64,000 nucleotides of DNA from Rhodococcus yunnanensis NBRC 103083. Its GTDB lineage: Bacteria > Actinomycetota > Actinomycetes > Mycobacteriales > Mycobacteriaceae. The translations under genes were made by a program, and so were the position numbers. This document shows positions 1 to 6,636 of this stretch, in pieces. Positions within the stretch are counted from its first letter, which is position 1; the number at the start of each line of letters is the position of its first letter. The stretch spans positions 62,001 through 126,000 of the forward strand of contig NZ_BCXH01000010.1 of NCBI RefSeq assembly GCF_001895005.1. Reading direction: 5' to 3'. The notes beneath the pieces are model-generated. The model saw only the letters and a list, made by a program, of their open reading frames with translations. It made no database searches and was not told where the DNA came from.

Positions 1-672
1 GCGCAGGGCCGTCGGCATCGAATCCGTCGGCACGAATCCGCTTCCGAGAAACGGCAGGATGATCAAGAACATCGGCAGGTTGCTCGCCGTCTCGATGCTG
101 TCCGAGACCAGACCCAGCGCCACCGACAACCACGTCAACGCCAACGCAACGAATGCGAGCACACCGAACAGAGCGAGCCATTCCATGGCAGCCGCGTCGG
201 GACGAAATCCCAGCGCAATGGACACGAGAAGCACTGTGCCCATTGCCAACAGGCCCTGCACGACGCTCGCGAGTACGTGGCCTGCCAGCACCGATCCCGG
301 TGAAATCGCCATGGTGCGGAATCGCGCGATGATGCCCTCGGTCATGTCGGTGGCGACCGAGATCGCGGTACCCTGCGCCGCAGACGCGGCCGCCATGATC
401 ACGATTGCCGGGGTGACGTACGCGAGATACGCCGCTCGGCCGCCGGCACCGGGGAGACCGGCACCGAGGGTGCCGCCGAACACGTAGACGAACAGCAGCA
501 AGAAGACGACGGGCATTCCGACGAGAATCGCAGTCATACTCGGATACCGGCGTAAGTGAATCAGATTGCGACGGAACATGACCGTCGAATCGGAGAGTGC
601 GGTCGATCGAAACAGTGTGGCCGATCGAAACAGTGTGGCCGATGGGGCCGAGACTTTCGAAACACTGCTCAC
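1..672 (-). CDS. ABC-2 type permease, daunorubicin-resistance (DrrB) type, 3' end missing
   Basis: This is the membrane subunit of the drug or lipid exporter whose ATPase lies directly upstream. It begins at a GTG that overlaps the ATPase stop codon (GTGA, 669-672), so translation is probably coupled. About 224 residues are visible. A polar N-terminus of about 45 residues is followed by hydrophobic segments, for example VGMPVVFLLLFVYVFGG, and by the sequence MTEGIIARFRTMAISPGSVL, typical of ABC-2 permeases. The frame is still open at the window edge, so the C-terminal membrane segments are outside. An 18-bp perfect tandem duplication (605-640) duplicates the six residues RSATLF in the N-terminal tail. 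The substrate cannot be told from sequence. Confidence 0.85.
   Translation of the reverse strand, partial: MSSVSKVSAPSATLFRSATLFRSTALSDSTVMFRRNLIHLRRYPSMTAILVGMPVVFLLLFVYVFGGTLGAGLPGAGGRAAYLAYVTPAIVIMAAASAAQGTAISVATDMTEGIIARFRTMAISPGSVLAGHVLASVVQGLLAMGTVLLVSIALGFRPDAAAMEWLALFGVLAFVALALTWLSVALGLVSDSIETASNLPMFLIILPFLGSGFVPTDSMPTALR
605..640. repeat. 18-bp tandem duplication in permease N-terminus
   Basis: Two perfect 18-bp copies, 605-622 and 623-640, lie in frame and duplicate six residues of the cytoplasmic N-terminal tail of the permease. This is one of several short tandem duplications in the window. Confidence 0.9.
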
Positions 673-1622
673 TGTACTGCCTTTCGTGTATCGGAATCGG
701 TGAGTGCGAAGAACACATCGTCGAGATCGGGAGTTCTGACCTCGAGATGCTCGGGATTCACGCGTGCACTGTCCAGACGATCGAGGATCGACCGGAGGCC
801 CTCGACGTCGGTGCCGCCGGGTATCGTCACAGTGCAGGTGTCCGAGTCGACTGTGCCTGCCGGAAATGCCTGTGCCGCAGAGCCGAGCGCACGATCATCG
901 GCCAGATGCACTGTGACGCTTCCTCCTCGGACCCGTCGTTTCAGTTCGGCCGGGGTACCTTCCGCGACGATGTGACCGCCGTCGAGCACGGCAACGGTGT
1001 CCGCGAGTTGATCCGCCTCGTCGAGGTACTGAGTGGTGAGCACGATCGTCACTCCCTCGTCCACCAGCTCGTGGACGATGTCCCACAGCACCCGGCGTCC
1101 CCGAGGGTCCAGTCCGGTGGTCGGCTCGTCGAGGAAGACGACGTTCGGCCTGCCCACCAACGTCATCGCGAGGTCGAGCTTGCGGCGCATCCCGCCGGAA
1201 CACGCAGCGGCCGGCTTGGTTGCGGCGTCCGCGAGTTCGAAGCGAGCAAGCAGTGCGCCGATTCGCTTCGTTCCTTCGCGGCGTCCGAGTCGATGTAGAT
1301 CTGCCATCAACCGCAGGTTCTCCTCCACCGTCAACAACTTGTCGACGGCCGAGAACTGACCGGTGACACCGATGGCGCGGCGGACGGATTCGGGCTCTCG
1401 CCGCAGGTCGTGTCCCGCGACGACCACCTCGCCTGCATCGGGACGCACGAGTGTGGACAGTATGTTCACCGCCGTGGTCTTACCCGCCCCGTTGGGACCG
1501 AGGAGAGCGAAAACCGTCCCCGCGGGGACGTCGAGGTCGATTCCGTCGAGAACCGCGTGGTCCCCGTAGGACTTGCGGAGTCCGCGCACATGTACAGCGG
1601 ACGATCTGGTGGACAGGGTCAT
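669..1622 (-). CDS. Daunorubicin-resistance-type ABC exporter ATPase (DrrA family)
   Basis: This is a cytoplasmic ATPase of about 317 residues that should power export through the adjacent permease. Visible motifs are Walker A GPNGAGKTT, the signature CSGGMRRKLDLA, Walker B VVFLDEPTTGLDP and the H-loop region VLTTQYLDEADQLAD. After the ABC domain comes a C-terminal domain of about 90 residues ending in TPDLDDVFFALT, the DrrA-family tail. The start chosen is ATG at 1622, preceded by an AGGAG site eight bases upstream; a longer reading frame upstream has no ribosome site. It lies downstream of the EXLDI gene, and its stop overlaps the permease start. Confidence 0.93.
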   Translation of the reverse strand: MTLSTRSSAVHVRGLRKSYGDHAVLDGIDLDVPAGTVFALLGPNGAGKTTAVNILSTLVRPDAGEVVVAGHDLRREPESVRRAIGVTGQFSAVDKLLTVEENLRLMADLHRLGRREGTKRIGALLARFELADAATKPAAACSGGMRRKLDLAMTLVGRPNVVFLDEPTTGLDPRGRRVLWDIVHELVDEGVTIVLTTQYLDEADQLADTVAVLDGGHIVAEGTPAELKRRVRGGSVTVHLADDRALGSAAQAFPAGTVDSDTCTVTIPGGTDVEGLRSILDRLDSARVNPEHLEVRTPDLDDVFFALTDSDTRKAVQ

Positions 1623-1733
1623 GATGTGATCTCCTGCGTTGTGCGACCCGAGATTTCGGGCAGAGTTGTTCCACCGCGTCACCTGTACGGCGGCGGTCGA
1701 ATGAGAGTGCGCGAGAAACCTCGCGCCGTCGGA

Positions 1734-2252
1734 TCAGATGTCGAGATCTTCGACGGCAGGTTCAGCGGCTGCGGCCGCGACCAGCTCGTACAGTTCGCTC
1801 GGTACGAGGCCGCGGAGGGCGTCCAGGTCGTCGGCGATCTCGACCGTGGCGGTGGCGGCCGTGGTGCTCCACTGTTGATCGCTGCTGACGTACTTGCGCC
1901 AACCGCGGGTAGCGCCGTCCGCGCCTGCGGACCAGGCCGTTTCCGGGGACCGCTCGGTGTGAACGACGAATTTCCCGGTACGGCCGCGGTATATGCGGAA
2001 CCGCTCGACGCGGTCCTTGCTCGAGCGTCCCCACTCGACGAGGAGCACTCCGACGAACCTCTGCCTGCGCCCCTCACCGGGGCCGACGCGGACCGTGACC
2101 TCCTCGAAGCCTTCGATCTTTCCTTCTTCGACGTCGACGAGTCGACGGAGTGCCTGCACGATCGTGGCCGAGAGATTTCCGCCGGTGAGTTCTTGTGCGC
2201 GCTGAAAAAGTGGCAGGTCACCGTCGGACACGTAGATCGTTTTGTTCGGCAC
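1734..2252 (-). CDS. EXLDI family protein with ribbon-helix-helix-like N-terminus
   Basis: This 172-residue protein ends in VEDLDI, which fits the E-x-L-D-I C-terminal signature after which the EXLDI family is named; members often sit beside DrrAB-type ABC exporters, as here. Residues 4-45 (KTIYVSDGDLPLFQRAQELT..., then LSATIVQALRRLV) look like a beta strand and two helices of an RHH DNA-binding domain. The middle part is beta-rich. The start is a GTG at 2252 behind a G-rich site; the nearby ATG at 2260 is out of frame. The tandem TATACG(C/T)ATA motif 27-48 bases upstream is a natural candidate for an autoregulatory operator. The repressor role is inferred; the family match is firmer. Confidence 0.8.
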   Translation of the reverse strand: MPNKTIYVSDGDLPLFQRAQELTGGNLSATIVQALRRLVDVEEGKIEGFEEVTVRVGPGEGRRQRFVGVLLVEWGRSSKDRVERFRIYRGRTGKFVVHTERSPETAWSAGADGATRGWRKYVSSDQQWSTTAATATVEIADDLDALRGLVPSELYELVAAAAAEPAVEDLDI

Positions 2253-2278
2253 GCCCCCATCCTAGACCCGGCTACAGT

Positions 2279-2300
2279 TATACGCATACCTATACGTATA
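2279..2300. promoter_or_regulatory. Tandem 10-bp operator-like repeats upstream of EXLDI gene
   Basis: TATACGCATA (2279-2288) and TATACGTATA (2291-2300) form two direct repeats on a 12-bp spacing; the second is a perfect palindrome and the first deviates at one position. They lie just upstream of the EXLDI start. Ribbon-helix-helix repressors commonly bind tandem short palindromes. A perfect 12-bp palindrome, CTCGCATGCGAG, follows at 2305-2316. Confidence 0.55.
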
Positions 2301-2348
2301 GACCCTCGCATGCGAGATTGCAACAGCTCACTCGACGCGAAGAACGTT

Positions 2349-2924
2349 CTACGCGCGGTCGACGACCGCCACGATCAATGCCGCGAGCTCACTCCTCGCC
2401 TGTTCGGGTGTCAGCGCCGACGCTGCAGCAGCATGCGACAGCGACTCCGCGGCACCGAATATCGCCGTCAAAGACGCAGTCGACACTCCCTCGGAGCCGA
2501 CGAAGGGCGCCAGGACGGCACGACACTTCTCGGCGTAGGCGTGCTCGGATTCGCGCTTGACGCGTTCCAGTTCTGGCGAGCCCTCCAACGCCGCGAGGAC
2601 TCCGGTCAGTTCGCGCCCCTGCGCCAGGACGCACCCGACATAGGAGTCCGCGATGGCTCCCGCCCTGCCGGCGAGTGTCCGCTCGGCCGCGTTCAGATAC
2701 TCCTCGAGCATGACCGTCTGACGGCCGTCGAACTCACGAAACAGGGCCGCGAGAAGCTCGGCACGAGAGGGAAAGTGGCTGTACACAACTGGTTTCGCGA
2801 CCCCGGCGTGCTCGGCCAACCGGCCGAGCGTCAACGCATCCGCGCCTTCCCGACGGACCAGCCCCCACGACACTTCGATCAACTGGTCGTACCTGTCGGC
2901 TCTCGACAATCTCGTCCGCGTCAT
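2349..2924 (-). CDS. TetR/AcrR family transcriptional regulator
   Basis: This is a repressor of about 191 residues. The N-terminal HTH reads ALTLGRLAEHAGVAKPVVYSHF, the typical TetR recognition helix ending in YxHF. The C-terminal ligand-binding part is helical and carries no recognisable ligand signature. ATG at 2924 is preceded by AAGGAGG at ideal spacing, while the open frame upstream runs through the operator and is not used. It is divergent from the flavoprotein gene at 3002, and a 33-bp near-perfect palindrome lies between them. It therefore probably represses itself and that gene. Confidence 0.9.
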   Translation of the reverse strand: MTRTRLSRADRYDQLIEVSWGLVRREGADALTLGRLAEHAGVAKPVVYSHFPSRAELLAALFREFDGRQTVMLEEYLNAAERTLAGRAGAIADSYVGCVLAQGRELTGVLAALEGSPELERVKRESEHAYAEKCRAVLAPFVGSEGVSTASLTAIFGAAESLSHAAAASALTPEQARSELAALIVAVVDRA

Positions 2925-2941
2925 CCAACACCTCCTTGCAC

Positions 2942-2974
2942 TATGTACCAATAGTAACCTACTCTTGGTACATA
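2942..2974. promoter_or_regulatory. 33-bp palindromic operator between TetR and flavoprotein genes
   Basis: Ten-base arms, TATGTACCAA (2942-2951) and TTGGTACATA (2965-2974), are perfectly complementary. The inner AGTA/TACT also pair around the centre at 2958. The position between divergent starts, 17 bp from the TetR ATG, fits a TetR operator controlling both genes. Confidence 0.75.
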
Positions 2975-3001
2975 CCCAGACTACCGCCGGAAGGTGCATT
3001 C

Positions 3002-3634
3002 ATGAACAGTCTCGTCGTTGCCTCCCATTCCGATTCGAACTCTCTGACACACCACATCGCACGTGCGACTGTCGACGCATTGCGCGCCGCAGGCGGCACC
3101 GTCGAATTCGCGGACCTCGCAGCCGAACAGTTCGATCCACGATTCTCCGAGGGTGATCTGCATCTGTACCGCGGATCGGGTCGTACCCCGAACGAGGTTG
3201 TCGCCGAGCAGAACCGGATCGACCGAGCCGAACACCTGATCTTGGTGTTCCCGGTCTACTGGTGGTCGTTTCCAGCTCTACTGAAGGGGTGGATCGACCG
3301 AGTGTTCGTGAACGGATGGGCATATCACTACACCCCGGGAGGTGCCTTCGAGAAGAAGCTGGGCCGGCTGACGGTGCACCTGGTCCCGGTTGCGGGCGAC
3401 GACGCAGCCAGCTTCGCCCGGCACGGCATCGACAGTGCGTTTCGCAGCCAGATCGAACGCGGAATCATCGAATACTGCGGCGCAACAGTCGGAGCCACCC
3501 GAATCCTCCACGAATCGGAGACGAAGTCAGCGGAGGACCTCGGCGTCGACGTGCGCGAGTTGGTAGCAGATCTCGTCGCACGGGTCGGCGACGCCGAGGG
3601 CGCACTGCCGCGGTCCAGTGGGTCAGTTCGATAG
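3002..3634 (+). CDS. NAD(P)H-dependent oxidoreductase, MdaB/KefF-type flavoprotein
   Basis: This 210-residue flavodoxin-fold protein is likely an FMN/FAD quinone or electrophile reductase. Family marks are the N-terminal VVASHSDSNSLTHHIARA phosphate-binding loop, the segment LILVFPVYWWSFPALLKGWIDRVF, which is nearly diagnostic for the family, and YHYTPGGAFEKKLGRL. ATG at 3002 follows GGAAGG. The operator at 2942-2974 suggests induction by a ligand of the divergent TetR protein, as in many electrophile-stress pairs. Its 3' end overlaps the convergent gene by 12 bp. Confidence 0.9.
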   Translation: MNSLVVASHSDSNSLTHHIARATVDALRAAGGTVEFADLAAEQFDPRFSEGDLHLYRGSGRTPNEVVAEQNRIDRAEHLILVFPVYWWSFPALLKGWIDRVFVNGWAYHYTPGGAFEKKLGRLTVHLVPVAGDDAASFARHGIDSAFRSQIERGIIEYCGATVGATRILHESETKSAEDLGVDVRELVADLVARVGDAEGALPRSSGSVR

Positions 3635-4615
3635 GTCCGTGATCCGGGTGTCCGCGATGGTCTCGGCAAACTGATATCCGAAAAGTTCTGCAGGCGTGTG
3701 GAATCCGGGACGTACCTCGCCGCCGAGAACTCGGCGCGCCGCTTCGGTGGCCGCCAGTGGCGTGAAGGAGTATCCGTTGACGGTGTCGAGAACCGCTCGG
3801 ACGACCTTACCGTCGGCCCCGGTCAACTCCACCGACGCCTGATAGCGATTGGCCTCACGTTCCTCCGTGGTGGGCCCGTCCGGCAGGGACGCGAGATCCC
3901 CTTCCGGAAACGCGCTTCCCGAGGCATGCACGTAGGTCTCGATATCGGGCGCGTCCGTGCTCCGCCAGAGCGCAACCAGATCGGGCATGGTGATCGGGTG
4001 CGAGACCGTCGGGCCGCTGCCGAAGTCGAAGTCCCGCGACTGCTGCGGGTCCTGATCGACGAGCCTGCCGCCGAGGCGTCGCAGTGTGCGAACCGTCAGA
4101 TTCTCGGCAGCGCTGATCGCTGACCCGCGAGACATCGACCCGGCGACGTGCAGAGCGATCCTGATGCTCTCGACGTCACCGTCGATGCGCCGCGCGGCAT
4201 GCGCTGCAAGCGAACCCAACATGGCCACGCTTCCACCGCTACCGGGTAGCAGCAGCACTCCGGCGTCGATCGCACTCCGATCGAGCTTTTCCGCCAGGTG
4301 ATAGCTGTCGAGCTCGGCTGCGATGTCGAGATAGTGCGTGCCCGTGCGAATCGCAGCGGTCATGAGCGGTTCGGCAGTGCGCGCGAACGGACCGGCGCAG
4401 TTGAGCAGCACAGCGACGTCGAACAAGGCATTGTCGAGTGCGGCCGGCTCGTCCACCCCGACGACGCGGTAGTCGAGATCGAGCTTCGCCGCCAGTGCGG
4501 CGAGCGGGCCGGCGCTGCGGCCGGCAAGTATCGGGTCGAGCCCAGCTGCGGCCGCATGCTGTGCGGCCATGGTTCCGGTGTATCCGGTCGCTCCGTAAAT
4601 CATGAATCTAGTCAT
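3623..4615 (-). CDS. Saccharopine dehydrogenase-like / trans-acting enoyl reductase-like protein
   Basis: This 330-residue protein has an N-terminal NAD(P)-binding Rossmann fold: MIYGATGYTGTMAAQHAA at the start, LAGRS after the second strand, and LLNCAGPFARTAEPLM in the middle. This arrangement is typical of the actinobacterial saccharopine-dehydrogenase-like group, which includes the mycobacterial trans-acting enoyl reductase of phthiocerol lipid synthesis. No lysine-pathway gene lies nearby, so true saccharopine dehydrogenase activity is unlikely. ATG at 4615 has GAGAGGA upstream. It follows the SDR gene by 37 bp on the same strand, so the two are probably co-transcribed. Confidence 0.83.
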   Translation of the reverse strand: MTRFMIYGATGYTGTMAAQHAAAAGLDPILAGRSAGPLAALAAKLDLDYRVVGVDEPAALDNALFDVAVLLNCAGPFARTAEPLMTAAIRTGTHYLDIAAELDSYHLAEKLDRSAIDAGVLLLPGSGGSVAMLGSLAAHAARRIDGDVESIRIALHVAGSMSRGSAISAAENLTVRTLRRLGGRLVDQDPQQSRDFDFGSGPTVSHPITMPDLVALWRSTDAPDIETYVHASGSAFPEGDLASLPDGPTTEEREANRYQASVELTGADGKVVRAVLDTVNGYSFTPLAATEAARRVLGGEVRPGFHTPAELFGYQFAETIADTRITDLSN

Positions 4616-4652
4616 TGTGATGTCCTCTCGATCTGAATTGAATAGCTGCCGA

Positions 4653-5396
4653 CTAGATCTGGTAGCCGCCGGAGATTTCGATCGACTGCCCGTTGACCCA
4701 ACGGCTGTCCTCGGAGAGCAGGCCTGCGATCGCTACGGCAACATCGATGGGCTCGCCGACACGTCCCAGCGCAGTCTGAGAGGTGAGGAGTGCCTCGAAC
4801 TCGTCGTTCAATCCTCCGCCCAGTTCGGTGCGAATTGCGCCGGGCGCCACCGAATTCGCCCTGATTCGACGTTCCCCGAGCTCCTTCGCCAGGTATCGCG
4901 TCAGAACCGCGAGCCCGCCCTTGAAGCTTGCGTAGGGGGAGACGCCCGCTGTGGCGACACGCGATGTGGCACTGACCATGTTGACGATGTGGCCGCCGTC
5001 GGCGATCACCGGCAGCAGTGTCTGGGTGAGGAAGAACGGCCCTCGCAGATGCACTTTGAACAGGTCGTCGAACTCCTGCTCGGTAACGGTCTCGAATGGG
5101 TGATAGGCGCCGTAACCGGCATTGTTGACCAGGTAGTCGAACGAGTCCCGGTTCCATGTCGTGGTCAGCGCCTGCACGACGTCGTCACGGAAGGCTGCGA
5201 ACGACGCACTGTCTGCGACATCGAGTTTCAACGCAACGGCGCTGCCGCCGGCCGCGGTGATCTCGTCGACGACACCGTTCGCCGCAGTCGGGTTGTTGTT
5301 GTAGGTGAGAACCACACCCATTCCGCGGCGGGCGCATTCGAGTGCTGTTGCCGCTCCGATGCCGCGGCTACCTCCGGTGATGAGAACAATGTTCAC
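4653..5396 (-). CDS. Short-chain dehydrogenase/reductase (SDR)
   Basis: A classical SDR of 247 residues. It carries TGGSRGIG near the start (cofactor glycine motif), NNAG, and the catalytic Ser (MVSATS) with YASFK, the YxxxK pair. Sequences NSVAPGAIRTEL and a C-terminal QSIEISGG also fit the FabG-like class. The GTG start at 5396 is preceded by AAGGAG. It probably forms an operon with the saccharopine-dehydrogenase-like gene. The substrate is unknown. Confidence 0.9.
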   Translation of the reverse strand: MNIVLITGGSRGIGAATALECARRGMGVVLTYNNNPTAANGVVDEITAAGGSAVALKLDVADSASFAAFRDDVVQALTTTWNRDSFDYLVNNAGYGAYHPFETVTEQEFDDLFKVHLRGPFFLTQTLLPVIADGGHIVNMVSATSRVATAGVSPYASFKGGLAVLTRYLAKELGERRIRANSVAPGAIRTELGGGLNDEFEALLTSQTALGRVGEPIDVAVAIAGLLSEDSRWVNGQSIEISGGYQI

Positions 5397-5596
5397 GTGA
5401 ACTCCTTCGAAATCGGTGTGCGAGTCGGCCGAAAAGCCTTCGCATTCTTGCTGGCTCCTACGAGTCAACAGCGTGTGCACCGACTCAGGAAGGGTGCGAC
5501 GAGGGGGGTGTGCGGCACCCTGGTTGGCCACTGGCGACAGCGGTAGCGTCGAGCACTGGACGCACACGAGAAACTATTTTCCGAGAGTGGAGTGAC

Positions 5597-5965
5597 ATGA
5601 CCGACATCTCTGACGGACCGATCGACCTCGACAAGGCCCGCGACCGCGCACTGGAGGTCCGCGCGCTGTACGAGATTCTCGAACAGCGCTTCAACGGCAA
5701 GGTGTGGTCCTTGCACGAGATCTTGCTGGGATTGACCAATGACGTCGGCACCATCGGCCGTCTCGTGCTCGCACACGACGGCACCTGGGGTATCGACGGT
5801 GACGTGGACGCACAGCTGAAGCACAAGCTGTCCGAGTCCCTGTGGTGGATCTTCGTCGTCGCCGATCGACTCGACATCGACATGAGCGACGCCTTCACCA
5901 CCACCATGGATCGCATTCAGGCCAACTTGGCAAACACGGTCGAGCAGACCGAACCAGAACGCTAG
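5597..5965 (+). CDS. MazG-like nucleotide pyrophosphohydrolase-type protein
   Basis: A 122-residue all-helical protein. The segment WSLHEILLGLTNDVGTIGRLVLAHDG followed by LSESLWWIFVVADRLDIDMSDAF is the pattern of small MazG-like NTP pyrophosphohydrolase folds, where acidic residues of the helices bind Mg. The short length resembles single-domain MazG-like proteins rather than full MazG. ATG at 5597 is preceded by GAGTGGAG; the longer frame upstream has no support. It is followed closely by the gene at 5991 and may be co-transcribed with it. House-cleaning of modified nucleotides is an inference. Confidence 0.7.
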   Translation: MTDISDGPIDLDKARDRALEVRALYEILEQRFNGKVWSLHEILLGLTNDVGTIGRLVLAHDGTWGIDGDVDAQLKHKLSESLWWIFVVADRLDIDMSDAFTTTMDRIQANLANTVEQTEPER

Positions 5966-5990
5966 CACTCACTACCCGAACAGAGGCAGC

Positions 5991-6587
5991 ATGACCGAAT
6001 ACCGAAAGACCGAGCACCACACTGCATCCGACGACCCAGAGATCGTTCTGTCACCGCGAGCGGTCTTCGTCTCCGTCGAGGGAGCAGGCGCACCCGCGAC
6101 CAGCGAGTGGCACCGGAAGAAGTTGCTCGTCACCGACATCGCCCGTCAGCTCGCCGCGGTGGGTCTCGCCCCCGCCGGAGTGCCTGCCGAGCACCTCTAC
6201 TACCAGTATCCGGACACTCTTCCGGACCCGGGCATCGCTGACTTCTACAGCGTCAATCCGCTGACCGAACTCGAGTACCGGGTGATGGCCCAGATCTCCG
6301 ACGACGCGACACCCGGCGACATCGCCGACGCCCGCCGCGCAGCGGCGAGTGCGTCCGACGACGGCGACGTGCTCGGCATCTTCACGATCCCCGAGCAGCT
6401 GGTGGCGCAGGTGATGCACCACGGCTTCTTCTCGAACGAGTTGGCGACACTCGCTCGCCTCGGCGCCGAGGCCGATGCGCACGGCCTGACACGCAGTGGG
6501 CCGCACCAGGAGATCCACCTGGACCCCTTCACCCTCGACACCCCTCAGGACACGCTCCGAACGATCATCAGGGATCCTGTCGCCTGA
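5991..6587 (+). CDS. Conserved hypothetical protein
   Basis: A 198-residue soluble protein that I do not recognise. The ATG follows AGAGGC. The sequence is acidic and mixed alpha/beta, and no signal peptide or membrane segment is seen. It starts 25 bp after the MazG-like gene, which suggests an operon. The final residues lie just before the 18-bp tandem repeat at the 3' end of dnaB, so the two genes converge with a gap of only 45 bp. Confidence 0.7.
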   Translation: MTEYRKTEHHTASDDPEIVLSPRAVFVSVEGAGAPATSEWHRKKLLVTDIARQLAAVGLAPAGVPAEHLYYQYPDTLPDPGIADFYSVNPLTELEYRVMAQISDDATPGDIADARRAAASASDDGDVLGIFTIPEQLVAQVMHHGFFSNELATLARLGAEADAHGLTRSGPHQEIHLDPFTLDTPQDTLRTIIRDPVA

Positions 6588-6600
6588 CGCTGCAGCGCCG

Positions 6601-6636
6601 CCCCGCGAGATATGTCAGCCCCGCGAGATATGTCAG
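6601..6636. repeat. 18-bp tandem duplication covering the dnaB stop codon
   Basis: Two perfect copies, 6601-6618 and 6619-6636. The dnaB stop (minus TGA, 6633-6635) lies in the copy next to the gene, and an identical TGA recurs 18 bases further downstream in the same frame. The repeat fills most of the 45-bp gap between two convergent genes. Confidence 0.9.

Noticed and set aside
1410..2954. 514-residue plus-strand open frame
   Set aside because: It lies opposite the DrrA, EXLDI and TetR genes, which have clear motifs and ribosome sites; the frame has no family similarity.
3623..4615. Lysine-pathway saccharopine dehydrogenase
   Set aside because: The fold and length fit the broader actinobacterial enoyl-reductase-like group and no lysine gene is nearby.
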